Origin: Pterobdella sp. o SKG-2022
Taxonomy: Eukaryota > Annelida > Clitellata > Hirudinida > Piscicolidae
Length of the DNA: 64,000 nt
Direction of reading: 5' to 3'
Assembly: GCA_964035795.1 (NCBI GenBank)
Contig: OZ038324.1
Location: 10,016,772 to 10,080,771 of the forward strand
Part shown: positions 1 to 12,726 of the stretch, piece after piece
Numbering within the stretch: position 1 is the first letter of the stretch
How the letters are laid out: each line of letters starts with the position of its first letter
Translations under genes and position numbers: made by a program
The notes under the pieces: generated by a model
What the model saw: only the letters and a program-made list of their open reading frames with translations
Told to the model about the DNA's origin: nothing
Databases searched by the model: none

Positions 1-882
1 TGTATCCAGCAACAAAGGTGACCAAGAGTTGCTCAGACTTAGTGCATTCAGACCTCGGTTTGGGCACCACATGTTTGTACAACAACTCAACAGTCCTCTC
101 AAAGCATGAGAACTTCATCATGGTGTAAGGGATCTGCCTGCCCCACAGTGGGACCAGACCCTTCCATAATCTGCAGTGGTATGATTCAATTGGTTAAGAA
201 AGGATGCATGCTTTTATTTCTCATTTCGATAGTGATAGTACCTTATGAAAAAACTATTAAATACAACAGAAATCCATCAAAAAATTACAAAGAAGCCTCA
301 AGAGACAAGGACCCACCCAAGAACTCCCTCCTCCTTGACGAACTGGGGAAGTCCACTTCTCAAGTTGCCTGCAAACCCTGGCATTGTCTGAACTCTCACC
401 TGGGTGCATTTTAATCAACTTCACAATTCTATTGGGTGATGATGTTTTGGAACTTAGATGTGCTGAGTGACAAACAACAGATACCACAAAATACATATTA
501 GCCACCAATAACTTGAAGCCAAAAATTGATTATGAAAGTTATTGTAAACACCAATGGCACCTTGACAGCCTCCATGGGACAGAGGGCAATGTCAGCAAAG
601 AACTCTGCAGAGGCAGAAGCAGCCAAATACAAGCTGGTCCTCCACTGGAAGGCAATTTCTTCCCCGACCATCTCAGCATACTTGTGCTTGAAAACCTCAT
701 ATAATCCAAATTTGAACATTCCTGTTGAGCAAGTTATAATTGAGATTAAATTTTTAGAAACATCAACATATAACTATGTATTTAACAAAATAAAAGAATA
801 CACAAAGCACCCACCCTGCATGGAGTAGCCCACTAATGTTGGAGCCCACCCCTTTCCGAGCTCCCTCACACCTGTGACAGTC

Positions 883-954
<72 letters not shown>

Positions 955-2349
955 CTAAACATTGTTGACACCTGGAAAACAGAAGCTCGCAACAGAAACG
1001 ATTGGCGCAAAAATATCAAATCGCTATCGGAAAAAATAAATGAAGAAGCTGAAAGAAACGAGCAATCAAAAAAAGATTTGAAAAAAAATATTTTTGATGT
1101 TCACTCCAAAAGCTCTCCATTCCAATGCCAGCATCCAGGTTGCAACAAAATAGCGGTCAACAAGGCAGGTCTGACAAACCACATTTGCCAAGTCCACAAA
1201 GCACCATCATTACAACATTGCCCGAATTGCAATAACGTTTTCAAAAAACAAGGACTTCATAACCACGTGAAGAAATGTTCCAGAAATCAATCTTCAGTGC
1301 ACCTACTGTCAAGTGGATAACGCACTTCCAAGTTCCAAGTGTGTGTGTGTAAGCATAGGGTAGTTCAAGAATTGAGATGAAGTGATCCATGAGTGTCATT
1401 TGATTGAACTCAATGATTTTTATACCACCAAAACTACTTTTTTCAATAAAAATTATATAATGGTTGGTAGAAGTTATAATGGATAAGCACTTGTTGATAA
1501 TTAAGTTAATGTGATGAATAAGTTGATTATTGGTGAATGTTTAGAAATAACACACCTGATTCTTTCAAGGTTACTTTGAATCCATTGATGACATTTTTGT
1601 ATTTGGCCTTGTCAACCTAGCGTATTAATGTTAACAAGGATTAGTGGCAATTATGTTTAGCTTAATATTCCTTTTAATAATGTCAGAATATATTAACAAA
1701 TCATAAGACTTTCAGTTAATTTCTCAATCTAGGTAAAAAAAAATATAAACTTGAATAAATTTTAAATAAAATAAAAATTCTAAAATCAAGTCAAATTAAT
1801 TATTCATTAAGTTATGAACCTGAAGTCTGCATTTGACAAGATCAAGTGGCACAATCATGGTGTGAGTGAGACCACAACTGAAAATTCCTCCCAAGCCACA
1901 CAGAGCAAAGTATTTGTTGGATGCAAACTCACAACTGTATTGATCTAGAAAGGGATAAAAATGCTTGATTGTTTTTATGCCATTCTGGTGTGATCTAAAA
2001 GCGGTGGTTGTACGTTATAAATGAACGCAGAAAATTTCAAATGTATAAATTTTGAGTAAAATTATTTAATATATTTATTCAATCTACCAACAATGAAAAA
2101 TCAAAGGCATAAAAATGACCTTGAAACTTTAAAATATTTCACAAAAACTTAAAGTTCATATAATTAAATTTTTATATAAAATTAAATAATTTATTAAATA
2201 TTAATATAATTACCTCCTCCAGTATCAGCCGAGAGGGCTGCTAACGTGCGGTAAGGGTTTACCCTAAGACCTTCAGTTTGGATATTTTTGTCGTGAAAAG
2301 GGTCCGAAAAAACATTTCTATTCATGATATTTTGAACAGACGGTGCCAT
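1..2349 (-). CDS. SLC25A3: Mitochondrial phosphate carrier, 3' end beyond window
   Basis: Inner-mitochondrial-membrane carrier that imports phosphate (with H+) for ATP synthesis. Coding exons run 2349-2214, 1944-1820, 1616-1556, 871-815, 721-561, 399-317 and 170 to before position 1. Every junction is GT..AG and the phases agree, giving about 264 codons inside the window. The start is the ATG at 2349-2347. The second exon ends in the carrier signature [10 protein letters not shown] and the fifth in PMEAVK followed by VRVQT in the sixth, so two of the three tripartite-repeat signatures are visible. Blocks such as [20 protein letters not shown] and [11 protein letters not shown] match animal SLC25A3 closely. 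The fourth exon is only 57 bases long. The intron between exons 3 and 4 contains a (TG)n tract and a retrotransposon tail fragment. The C-terminal repeat and stop codon lie outside the window. Confidence 0.95.
882..951. repeat. (TG)n microsatellite
   Basis: About 34 uninterrupted TG units in the intron between SLC25A3 exons 3 and 4. On the gene strand it reads (CA)n and ends about 10 bases before the acceptor of exon 4. The retrotransposon tail fragment begins directly on its other side. Confidence 0.95.
952..1350 (+). mobile_element. 5'-truncated non-LTR retrotransposon tail with zinc fingers
   Basis: An open frame (from about 957 to the stop at 1318-1320) encodes only the extreme C-terminus of a non-LTR retrotransposon. 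It has a basic linker ([20 protein letters not shown]) followed by two zinc-finger-like modules, C-x4-C-x12-H-x4-H and C-x2-C-x11-H-x3-C, at about 1125-1300. The same two modules end the longer element at 49.6-51.8 kb, with the shared core [12 protein letters not shown]. Directly before it lies (TG)34, and shortly after the stop comes a second short (TG)n at about 1339-1349. It sits antisense inside a SLC25A3 intron. No endonuclease or RT is present, so this copy cannot move by itself. Confidence 0.85.
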
Positions 2350-3022
2350 CTTGATATTAGTCCTGACTCACGTCTCAATTGGCGTAACGAATAAAGGATA
2401 TTAGTTAAATCTAAATTGTGGACAATTCAAAGACCGCGTTTAAGGTATACCAACGAATTTTAGAGTAAAAAAAAATATCGTCAAAATTTTTTAAATAAGA
2501 TGCAGGTTTAATAATTTGCATAAATTAAAAAATTTTTGGTGAAATTATTCTTCAAAATGAGATTTACTAATTTTTTAGTTATAATAATTTGAGAATTAGT
2601 ATAAAAAAGTATAAATGCTTTTATTAAAAGGCCTTTAAAAGTATATTCATAAAATGAAGCAAAAATAATCAAATGAAGTTTAATTGAGGAACTGAAATTC
2701 GATGCGTAAAGAGCTGGACCCGAGATATTTTTTAAATCCAAATTGTTTTACGTTTCCTTTTCAAAAACTCAAAAATATTAAAACATACAATTGATGTTCA
2801 TTCAAAAAATTCAGAAAAGCGCTCAGTAGTATAAAATAGACACTGAAAAAAGTTGTATCAAATATCTTTTGATTAGAAAAATAATCGTTCATACTTATAT
2901 CACGTATATCATTTTACAGTCAAGAATATAACATTAAAAGCATGATTGAAACTTTGGAATATCTTAATACAATTCATATAACCGAGAAAAACTTAAAATA
3001 TGAACAAAACTTGGGCAATGGG
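2350..3022. other. Intergenic, SLC25A3 5' side / DGAT1 3' side
   Basis: About 670 bases of AT-rich sequence separating the start of SLC25A3 from the stop of DGAT1, both on the minus strand. It should hold the SLC25A3 promoter and 5' UTR and the DGAT1 3' UTR. I see no convincing coding exon on either strand. Confidence 0.6.
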
Positions 3023-6000
3023 TCACTGATGCATGAAGTGGCTGAGATAGTAATCATGCCAGTACATCATAATGGCAAGAGGCTGGCCCAAGATCAATAT
3101 GAGCCACACTGTTATGTTACCCAGCTTGCCCCTCATCCGGTCTGACATCATCACTAAGGGTGTCTGAAGATTTAAACGATTTATTGAAATTTTTTAGAAA
3201 TTTGAACTTATGTTTATATAAAAATAGTGGTAATTTTAAATTATTTCATTTTATTCAAAAAATTGCTCATTATCAAACGATTACTGATATTATAATAGAG
3301 AGCAACCTGGAGGACAAAAGACATTATGAACCAAGGCCTCAACATGTTGAGTGGGATGCTGAACAGGTACTGTTGTGGTGTATTGGAGGGTGGTGTGGGG
3401 TAGCGGAGAGTGATAGAGGGTGGTGTGAAGTGGTGGAGGTTGGTTGATAAAATTAGTATAATATAGCGTTGATGTAAGTAATACAGAAAAGTTTTGCTGA
3501 TTATACTGCAAAACCTTGAAAATACCTCGTGGAAGACGGCGGAAAGCATAAAGACGGATAGGTTGGCCACCAGTTTACTACTTCCTTGCGCCAGTAAGCG
3601 TTTGTAAACGTGTCTGGAGAGAAATATTTATTTATAATATCATTTATCTTAATTGACATAACTTTGTCATTTATTTTATTTATAGTTTTCTTCTTATTTA
3701 TATATTTATTGGAGATAATATAACTTATGGTGCTGAATCTTAACAAGCTTATTGCATAAATATTTTAACAAAGCATAGAAACCTTCTGGCAAATCGATGT
3801 ATTGGAATGTTCCAGGTTGACCAAAACTGCTGCAAATCTTCAGAATTCCTTCAGTGTGGCGTTTATAACAGCCCTTAATATCGCGATGAATCATAAGAAA
3901 AGAGATAATTTATGATGATAATGCATCAAAATGAACATTACACCAACTCACGTGGTAGAAATTCATGACGATAATTATAAAGAAAAAAATGCATAATCAT
4001 CAAACTCAAAAAATTGTTAAGTCATAATATTCGAAATTATAACCTAGTTAATGAACCAATAAAGGTCAACAATAAAGAAAATGACTCACCACCAATCTTT
4101 GTAAAAGTCCCTGTCAGCAAACCTGAGAAGCTCAGCCTGAAAGTTGCAGCAAGAGTGGAAGATGAAGTAGAAGCCTATGAGCCAGATGAAGTGGTTGGGA
4201 ATCTGTGGGTGGTTCATAAAGGCGTTTCGATGGGTAGAAGAATGAATGGATGGATGGATGGAGATAGATAGACTCACAGCAAGTTTGAGGACGCGGGCCA
4301 CCATCATGGGATAGTTCATCTTCTCAAACAGCACCACACTGTTCTCCAGGGTTGGGTAGATCCACTAGGAATGAACAAGTGATGATGCTAGTATCTTAGT
4401 ATCTTCTATATCACTAACACCGTTGATATTTGTAACAAAGATATTAAATTTGTATTAAAATCTTCAAGTTTAATTTTGATATTATAAAAATGAGGCATAC
4501 CTGCTGTATAAGACACAAGATAAGGCCGAGCAGGAAAAACTATGAAAATTTTTAATAATAAAAATACATTAATTCATTGAATATTTGATGAATAAAAAAA
4601 AAAAATTTTTAAAAGAATCCATACAACGGAAAGCACCTTGGTCACCCCACGCAAACACACTAACCCACACAACACCAAACCACTTTACTCCCCTTCACCA
4701 CTCACAATTTCAAGAGCTCTCTTTGCCAGAAACCTCAGTCGGATCCTGGCAGACCTGGGATAGTTGAGTTCATAACAGACTGTAGGTGCCAACAAAAAGT
4801 ACACGTAATCTGCATAAGTGTGTTATGTAAGTCGCACTTTGGATTCATTATGTATCCCTTCTTCATTGGATTTTATTAATATTTATTTATTTAAAGCAGT
4901 ATAATCTAATATGCTTAATTATAATTATTCTGAATTATGAATATTTGTTTAAATTTTTTGCTAAATCCTTTTGAAAGACACCTTTAACATAGAGATTATC
5001 AGGGTAGTGTTGGTAAGGTGCTATGTTAACGAATCGTTGTTGGTCGTTTTTAGCAGAATCTTTTCGCTCACTGTCTGCAAATGAATTCTTCCATTATGAA
5101 AACAATAAACAAGCATTGATATAGCGCTAAACAAATCGTTCTACACCATCATCCCCAAACTTGTCTATCTCCTTATTACTCCATATAAAAAGTTGAATAA
5201 ATCACTATGAAGCCTAAACTGATGCCTTTGATGCTAGGAGACCTCTGGTGTGTCTTCTTGTCCATCAAACTACTGATCTTGCTCTTTTTCTGCTCCTTCT
5301 TCGCATGCAACCTACACCACTTGTTGACCTGGATGTAGGAGACAAGCTTGAGGAAGAGATTCACCGTGAGGAAAAGCGTGGGAGAAGACAATACTGTAGG
5401 TGAACATGTATTGTGGTTGGTGGAGGAATGGTGGTTAACTATTCTAGGAAACATGAATCCACATATGAATCAGTGTACCCCCTTTTGGTAATTCATAAAC
5501 CAGACTGATTTACTCATAAAACTTAACTTATGCATGCTAATTTTAACCAAGAACGTACTTATCTGTTATATGAACGCAATTCAATCATCAACGGCCTAGT
5601 CACTATCAAACAAAAAGCACTAACAAGGAGAAGGTTCGACGGCGTAGATGAAAACGGCAGGAAAGGTGATGTGGCATAAGAGAATGAGGGCCTGAAGGCA
5701 GATGACTACTCCTTCGTGCAACTTGAACTGGAGTATGTTATAACAGCGGTTGTTATGCAACTCATCGGTGCTTTGTTCGTGTATAGCTCGTTAGTGTTAT
5801 GGTTATGAACGGTTGTTGTGTTCTTGTAGCTATATATGGTTTTTGAGTATTTTGTAAATATATAAGGTATTTTATGGCGGTATATTGATTCAAAGTGGTT
5901 TATCATGGCGATAAATTGGTATATGTTTGAATATAAAACTCAAAAAAAACAATCTTGATAAAAAAAATTGATAGCAACGCCATCTGTGGAATGGAAATAT

Positions 6001-7323
6001 AGTGTTATGTGCATCAGATAAGACAAACCTTGGCTGCCATTTTCTCAACCAAAAACACCAACACAAGAGAAGCGAACAGAGCTGTAAAATATAAATCATA
6101 AACATATAAAACAATCATTATGCTTCATATATTTAAAAAAAATGCTGGTTTTTAAGTTTTGATTTGAACACTTGTAAGCATCCCCAGATGAGGAAGGTGC
6201 CACTTGAATGTGTTGTAGTGCTTATAAATTATTGAAGTCCTTCATGAACTCAAACAGACTTCAGTGTTTTTATTTTGAATATTGAAGACTATAAACTGGT
6301 TTAATCTGAAGCATGTAATTGCTTGAGATTGAAGTTTATAACAAGCATTCAAATTTTCAGCTCAGTGAAACATAGCAAATAAAAATAAGAATAACAAGCC
6401 TTATAATAAGAAAAAAAATGTTAATAAAAATAATAATAATAATAATACTAACCCATGAGAACCCAAATCATGGGAAAGTTGTTGGGTGAAGCCATGAAAA
6501 GATGGTACCAGTGGACAGGACTGATCAAGACACCATATCTGTGTGTGTGTTGCATTAAATAGTTGTATTTTATGACAAAAATAAAATTATGATTACACAA
6601 TAAAAATATATTCATGAGACATTACATTGATGAACAAATCAAACTTAATAAGGTTCTCCAATGCAGCCCTGCCTGTTGTAAATACCTGCCATTGGAAGTC
6701 TGGATTATTATAACAATCCTTATTTTTGTTATCCTTATTTAATTCTTTATTCCCTTGGTGTAATTAATTGCGAGTTCAATTAATAAGAACAAAGAGAATT
6801 AATCTAAGTAAGATAACTAATAAAGACAACAGTCGTGACTAACCAATATAACGATGCACCAGTTAAGGAGACCTCTGAAGTTTTGGAAGCCACTGGTGGT
6901 GGTGAACAGGGAGTCTGATGCTTTGTGGATGCTGTGTCAAGTGAAAATTTTTAGTGTTTGAGATAGATGAGTTGGTGGTGGATAATTCCAAATGCTTTTA
7001 TTATTTTATTTTTTATGATTATTTTTCGTTATTTTCACTTACGGGTGGTCAGGTCGATCCTCAATGAGAGCTTTCCAGCGAGCATCTTTATCATAAACAC
7101 TCGAGCTGAAACTGTTGTTCCTAAGTCCTCTAATACTCCCTCTTTGCCTCAACCCTTCATTCGTTTTTTCAACTTTTTTTTGTTGTTCAGTTTCTATAGA
7201 AGTCATGTTGTTGTGAGTGTTTGAGTTTTTTGAACTTTCGTCTGACGATTGATCACTTGAATTTTCATCATTGTTTTGTGAGCTGTTCTTACTTGACCCT
7301 AGTATTTGACCCTGGTGACCCAT
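3023..7323 (-). CDS. DGAT1: Diacylglycerol O-acyltransferase 1 (MBOAT family)
   Basis: ER-membrane enzyme that esterifies diacylglycerol with acyl-CoA to make triacylglycerol. Sixteen exons: 7323-7043, 6931-6844, 6685-6645, 6538-6453, 6081-6029, 5727-5625, 5393-5220, 5074-4982, 4809-4706, 4539-4501, 4364-4278, 4202-4090, 3848-3783, 3613-3526, 3369-3307, 3163-3023. They sum to 1620 bases, i.e. 539 residues plus stop. The family motif FYKDWWN spans the 4090/3848 junction, and the presumed catalytic His lies in SAVFHEYLFS near residue 471. FAPTLCYEL-like sequence ([19 protein letters not shown]) and the C-terminal [20 protein letters not shown] also match DGAT1. The first exon adds a polar, Ser/Asn-rich N-terminus of about 90 residues, making the protein somewhat longer than vertebrate DGAT1. 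One donor, GTTTAG after 5220, is weak but is required by phase. Confidence 0.95.
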
Positions 7324-10300
7324 TTTTGGACTGCTTAATTTTTGATTTTTATAAGGTTTATATTTATTTAATTAAAAAGTTGAATTCAAAAATGGTTAAT
7401 ATTTAAGCTAAAATTTCTGCAAAGTATTGGTGCGAAAACCACGTTTAAAGCTTTTAATGGCAATTGACACGCAAACATTTTTCAAAAAAATGTTTTTTAA
7501 AAAGTTAAAAAACATTAAAACATTCTAAAAACTTTAAAATATCTAAACACCTGAGTTTTTCGATGCAATCAAATGAATTAAAACCAAATCGTTCAATAAA
7601 CTTTTTGGGTGGGTTCGCTTTTCGAGTATAAATTTCTTTTTAATTAGATATTAGTTACAAAAAAAATCACTCATTAATTTATTTTTTTAAAATATTTTTA
7701 ATATAAAATTTATTAAGTTATATTTTATAATAAAACAATTTTACCGATTGAGAAATGCTTAAGTGTGTCGAGTTTTGATGTAGCCAGAGGTTATGCACTG
7801 ATAAATATAACATTCATTAACCTTACCTCCCAAACCAAAATATCTGCCCAAAAAAACTAAATCAAGTTCAAAGCTATTTTTTATGTAAAAATAATTTCGA
7901 TTATTCGAAAAACGATTTAAAAATTCGAGTTTTTGAATGAAATTTTTTATCGTCTTTGTTGAAACGGAATTTCAAAAAGGATGAAAAGTACAACAAAAGA
8001 GTTGGGCATTTGAATTGATCATTGATTAATTAAAATTCACTCTTAATTACGCAGGATGCTAGCAACAATCTTCGATGTTTTCTGTCACGATAGCTCTTTT
8101 AGGCGCCGCACTAGAAAGTCATTACAATTGCATAGTTGTTAGCTTGTGTGTGTTTGTCTTAATGTACTTATTTTTCTTATCCTCTTAATATTCCTCTAAA
8201 CATCATTTCCTTGATGCAAACACACTTGATGATTCTAGAATATTGTAATGGTGATGTGCTTGCTTGAGTTAAGATTGAGTGTTTGGCTGATATTGGATGG
8301 ATGGAGTGTTAGCATGCTTGCTAACAAATGAGATGTCTGTGTTGAGAGGCCCTAATCGACTGAAGAGTTAAAATGAAGACTTCTCTCGTTTGAAGCCTCT
8401 TCGAAACCTTTTAAGATTATATTTTTTAATTTAAAAGCAAAGAAATAAAATACGATTTTGTTTTGAATTGCTTATCGCAGGAGTGAGGGAGATAATGCTT
8501 AATATATACAATATCCCACTAGATTAGTTACCGCCATGTTTTTTAAGCCTCGAAATAGAACAAAAATTAATAATTACTACAGAAAAAGAAGAAGTAGGAG
8601 GTGGTTGTAAATAGCTTTGAGTGCAAAGGCATATGTCTCGACTGAGTAAAGATATTAGGAGGGCCGAAATGATTTCAAAGAATCGAAGCTTTTACAAAAA
8701 ATTGAATTAATAAAAAATAATGCATATAACAAAAATAACTATCATTATTATTATTATCATTCTCATTGTTCGTTAAAGACTCACCTCACTAGGGGCCCAT
8801 ATTTTTCAGTGTTCCCACGTTTGTAACTTTAATTCAATTTGGGATGATTTACATTGGGACAAGGCTCCATCTATTATCCACACAAAAAACACACAAGAGT
8901 CACATCCATAAGACTTGAATGCACGCACATACTTTGTAGATATAATTCCTTTTGATTATTTGGTGGCGTTCAACATTTTTTCGCCATTTGCGCATCTTTT
9001 TCCGGTTCTGATCTCTAAAAACATTATTGTGTTTTATTTGCTTGTAATGATTTCGAAATTAGATTCGTGCATTTTTTAATAATATTTAATTTGATTTTCA
9101 TCAATGTTTCGTGAGTTAAATTTTGTTTGAGATGATTTCCAATTTAAAATGGCGATACGATAATAAAATTTAATAAAAGCAACAACAAAAAAAGGAGTGG
9201 TGAAATAAATGTTGATTGTTAATAAGGCTTGTGGCCCGCAACCCCACCACAAATCACTCATTGAAGGTTATATTAAAATATTACGCAAAAATACTTTTTA
9301 TTGTTTCCGGTTTTTAATAAAATATTTCATATTCTATGTTTTTGATTTATTGTTACATTTTTATTAATAAAAACAAATTCTTCTAGAGTTAAATTCACTT
9401 TTAAAATTTTAATTTTTAAACGTTTTGATACTCCGTTCATATGTTTTAGCCTGCAGGAATATCAATAAAACATGATATGGTCCTTTCAAAGCAAGATTTA
9501 TATTTTAGTTCTTTGTTGAAAAGTCACAAATCACTTCATTCATTTTGAAATTAAAATTTAAAACTTATATTATCGCCTAAATTTAATTTATTCCCCCGTA
9601 ATAAAAATATTCATACTTTTAATAAATGATTTATTCTTGTAATACTTACTTGTGAAAATATAATCTCCAAATACTCACCACAATAACAACAAAATTAAAA
9701 ATGAGAATAATACTTATTTTTTTTTATTTTTTTCCCAATGAAACACTCGCCAGCGATGGAGTGACGAGGATGGATGGAAGGACAACTGCGCACCGTCTTC
9801 TGTTTTGTGGTCCATTTAGTCCTATGTCCTTCCCGATCTTATTATTATTTTGAATTGTTTTTTTTTCTCAATATATTCTCATTATATAATTGTTGTGTTA
9901 TTGTTATTATCTTTCCCAGTTTTATTATTATTTTGTTTTATTGAGGTTAATTCCATCTAGAATCCAAAAACCTTCAGTTATTCAAGTGTTATTCTGTAAG
10001 TTATAGAACAGTGTCATCAAAATGACACAAGATATCAACCCACAATTTTAGAATTCTGTAGTAATGCATTTCTAATGCTAAGACCACTAAATAGCAACCT
10101 AAGAGCAAGGTATAACAAAAAAATAACAGAGTATTGATGATGAAACCATTACGCAAAACTGTTATATCACTACTAGAGAAAAATAAAAATAGCAAAAATA
10201 ATAATTATTATTGTTATTATTACAGCGATTAGGGGTCTATAAAAGGAAGGAGGTTAGTGCGTGCGCAGGAACTCGATGAAAAATTAATACCACGCTGATT

Positions 10301-10329
10301 GCTTTCCTCTGGTCCTTGCGTTCAGGGGT

Positions 10330-10420
10330 TTTATTGTTTCTATTATTTCATGATAATAACTTTATTATTTCTATTATTTCATGATAATAACTTTATTATT
10401 TTTATTATTTTATCATAATA
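10330..10420. repeat. 31-bp tandem repeat, about 3 copies
   Basis: Units at about 10330-10360, 10361-10391 and a more diverged 10392-10420. Each is an ATT-rich run ending in TTCATGATAATAAC. The first two copies differ by only one base. Confidence 0.85.
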
Positions 10421-10687
10421 TTTTTTTAATTATTAACATTTATTAGTTTTTCTTTCGTTTTTGAAGATGACAAGTGTATGAAAAATATTTTATTTCACAA
10501 GTAAATAATTTTTTGCATTTTATATTTTTATAATAAGAATTGATTTTTTTTCATCAATGAATGTTGATCATTACTGCACCATTATCGTTATGGACTTTTG
10601 AGGACTCTTCTTCAACAACCAAACCATGAAAACACACAATGATAAGAAAAAATGATCAAATATATAGATAACAATTTAAAAAATATA

Positions 10688-10842
10688 AAAAACAATAACA
10701 ACAACAATAACAAAAAAAACAATAACAACAACAATAACAAAAAAACAATAACAACAGCAATAACAAAAAAACAATAACAACAACAATAACAAAAAAACAA
10801 TAACAACAACAATAACAAAAAAACAATAACAACAACAATAAT
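10688..10842. repeat. AACAAT/AACAAC minisatellite
   Basis: About five to six head-to-tail units of roughly 28 bases, each an AACAATAACAACAACAATAAC core followed by a run of 7-8 A. It creates artefactual Leu/Phe/Cys-rich frames on the other strand. Confidence 0.9.
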
Positions 10843-11939
10843 CTCATAAGACCACCACATATAAGACAATGCAGCAGTCTGTGCAGGCTAGTCGAGGTGT
10901 TGTGTGTGTGTGTGCGGATGCAGTATGGCGGCATATATGTTTGTATGTAGATGTGATTTTTCCATTACTACTCATATAGTGGTTTCTATAAACATTTTGT
11001 GTATGTGCTTATAACGGTCACATGCTCCATTTACTAGAGGCTTATATATATATATATATGCTCTTCATATATATGGGGATTCTTCGATACTACTTATACA
11101 GTAGTCTATATAAATAATGCTTACTCATCTTTTTGAATGTATGTCTATATGGGTGTTAGAATCATGTCGAGTTTTTATGTGTGGATGCGTTTTACCCATG
11201 CAGAGCTTTTTTGTTATAGATTTAGTGTATTGTATGAGTCTCATGCATATGTGTGCTAAGATGTGTTCTTTTATGTGTGTTTTTATATAGTATGTACATA
11301 AGTTGAATGAAATGAGCTTTGCACATCTATAAAATAATATGACTTTTTGGTTTTTCTCGTAACAATCGTCACGTGCAGATTATAGGGATGTGGAAGTTTG
11401 ATTTATAAAATCTCAAAAAAAAATTATTAAAAAAAAATATAAAAAAAAACAACGATTTTAATATTAAAAAATTATGAAAGTTGTTAATAATATTGATAAT
11501 GAAGATGAAAAAATAAAACATAAAACTCAGTTTATATTAAAAATTTTTTTAAAACTTCCCTTACAAGAGAGATATCCGATATATATATTTTATTTGTTTA
11601 ATTTCTCAAGTTCGTCCGAGTAAGTTCAAATCAGGGCTATATATATAAAAAACTCGGTAGAAATTGTTAGTGGAAGTTGGTTGGAAGCAGGTGAGTGGTG
11701 GAGGTTGGTTGTGAGGGAGGGGGTGTTTTGAGGTTAAATGAGGGCTAGGGTTATATTATGGTATCAGTTTTGACCCATATAAGTTTTTTGTTTTAAATAT
11801 GAAATATGGAATAGAGAGTTTAAAAAATATCAAGAAACAAATTTACTGAATATTAAAGAATAGTAAGAACAATTGTTATTTATACTTTTGTAAAGTGTGA
11901 AATATATGAATGCAATGGTCACTTTTAAAATGGGAGTAT

Positions 11940-12012
11940 TGAACGAGTTGCTTTGTCGTCTGCGTCTTTCAGACTTTTTGAGTTCAAGGTTCGATCGTTT
12001 GATGTTTAAAAG
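11940..12012 (+). repeat. Possible tRNA-derived SINE relic
   Basis: Contains GTTCAAGGTTCGATCG near 11981-11996, a good match to the RNA polymerase III B box. It is preceded by a small hairpin GTCT-TTC-AGAC placed where an anticodon arm would be. I cannot fold a full cloverleaf or find a clear A box, so a degenerate SINE head is likelier than a functional tRNA gene. Confidence 0.3.
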
Positions 12013-12224
12013 TTACAAACCTTTTTCATAGTTTCTTCGTGTGACCAGACGTTTGAAACAGTTTTATTCGCTTTTTTAATTGAAATAAAATTTTATGGGG
12101 GTTATTTGAAATAAATTAAATAGTAAAAATTTAATTTAAAATTAAATTTTTTAAATTCTTAAAAATAATTAAATGAAACTATTAATTAAAATCACCTACA
12201 TAAATGATGTTATGGGCGTGGCTG

Positions 12225-12302
12225 AATATTTAGACCAATGAGAAGCCACAAAGGTGTGATGTCGATGCTGAAACTGTTTTTGATTGGCTGAACGATTGGT
12301 AT
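12225..12302. promoter_or_regulatory. CCAAT-box-like cluster upstream of nuclear receptor
   Basis: ACCAATGAG (about 12234) and two inverted GATTGG motifs (about 12284 and 12294) occur within 70 bases, some 260-330 bases upstream of the receptor start codon. This spacing fits a proximal promoter, but the motifs are short and the call is inference. Confidence 0.3.
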
Positions 12303-12560
12303 ATCTAGGTTAGGAGTTTTGTAGAAGACTAAACTATGTCGACAAATGAAAAATTTGTCAAAAAAAGATAAAATTATTTCTAATAGTTTAATTTTAAATT
12401 GAAACAATATTTTATAATTTAAAAACATATATTTTTTAAAATCAACTTGAAGACAAATGTGTGTGAAAAGTTTTTTCCAAACTGAACTTCCAAACCAATT
12501 ATATCTACTTTTTATAATAATTCTTCAACAACAAGAAAGACAACAGACGAAACAACAACA

Positions 12561-12686
12561 ATGTTGCCAACAAATCAAGATCTGGCTTGCAACAAAAATA
12601 TTCTATCTCCATCTGTATTTGCTTTCCATAAAAACAAAAAAATCAACAATCATATTCATAATAATTTTTTAATTAATAATTTCAAC

Positions 12687-12726
<40 letters not shown>

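Larger units (their letters stand above)
7324..12560. other. Gene-poor intergenic region
   Basis: About 5.2 kb between the divergent DGAT1 and nuclear-receptor start codons. Very AT-rich, with short ATT/TTA runs (about 8740-8760, 9840-9930, 10200-10220), two local tandem repeats (10330-10420 and 10688-10842), a (TG)n near 10900 and a (TA)n near 11041. I found no ORF with recognisable protein similarity on either strand. It presumably contains the DGAT1 promoter at one end and the nuclear-receptor promoter and 5' UTR at the other. Confidence 0.6.

Noticed and set aside
774..1019. Minus-strand ORF with a poly-Thr/His run
   Set aside because: It is the (TG)n microsatellite read in another frame joined to SLC25A3 exon 4 sequence.
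10688..10842. CRISPR-like array
   Set aside because: Units are simple-sequence with no unique spacers, and the genome is eukaryotic.
10612..10934. Leu/Phe/Cys-rich minus-strand ORFs
   Set aside because: Products of the AACAAT minisatellite; no coding signal.
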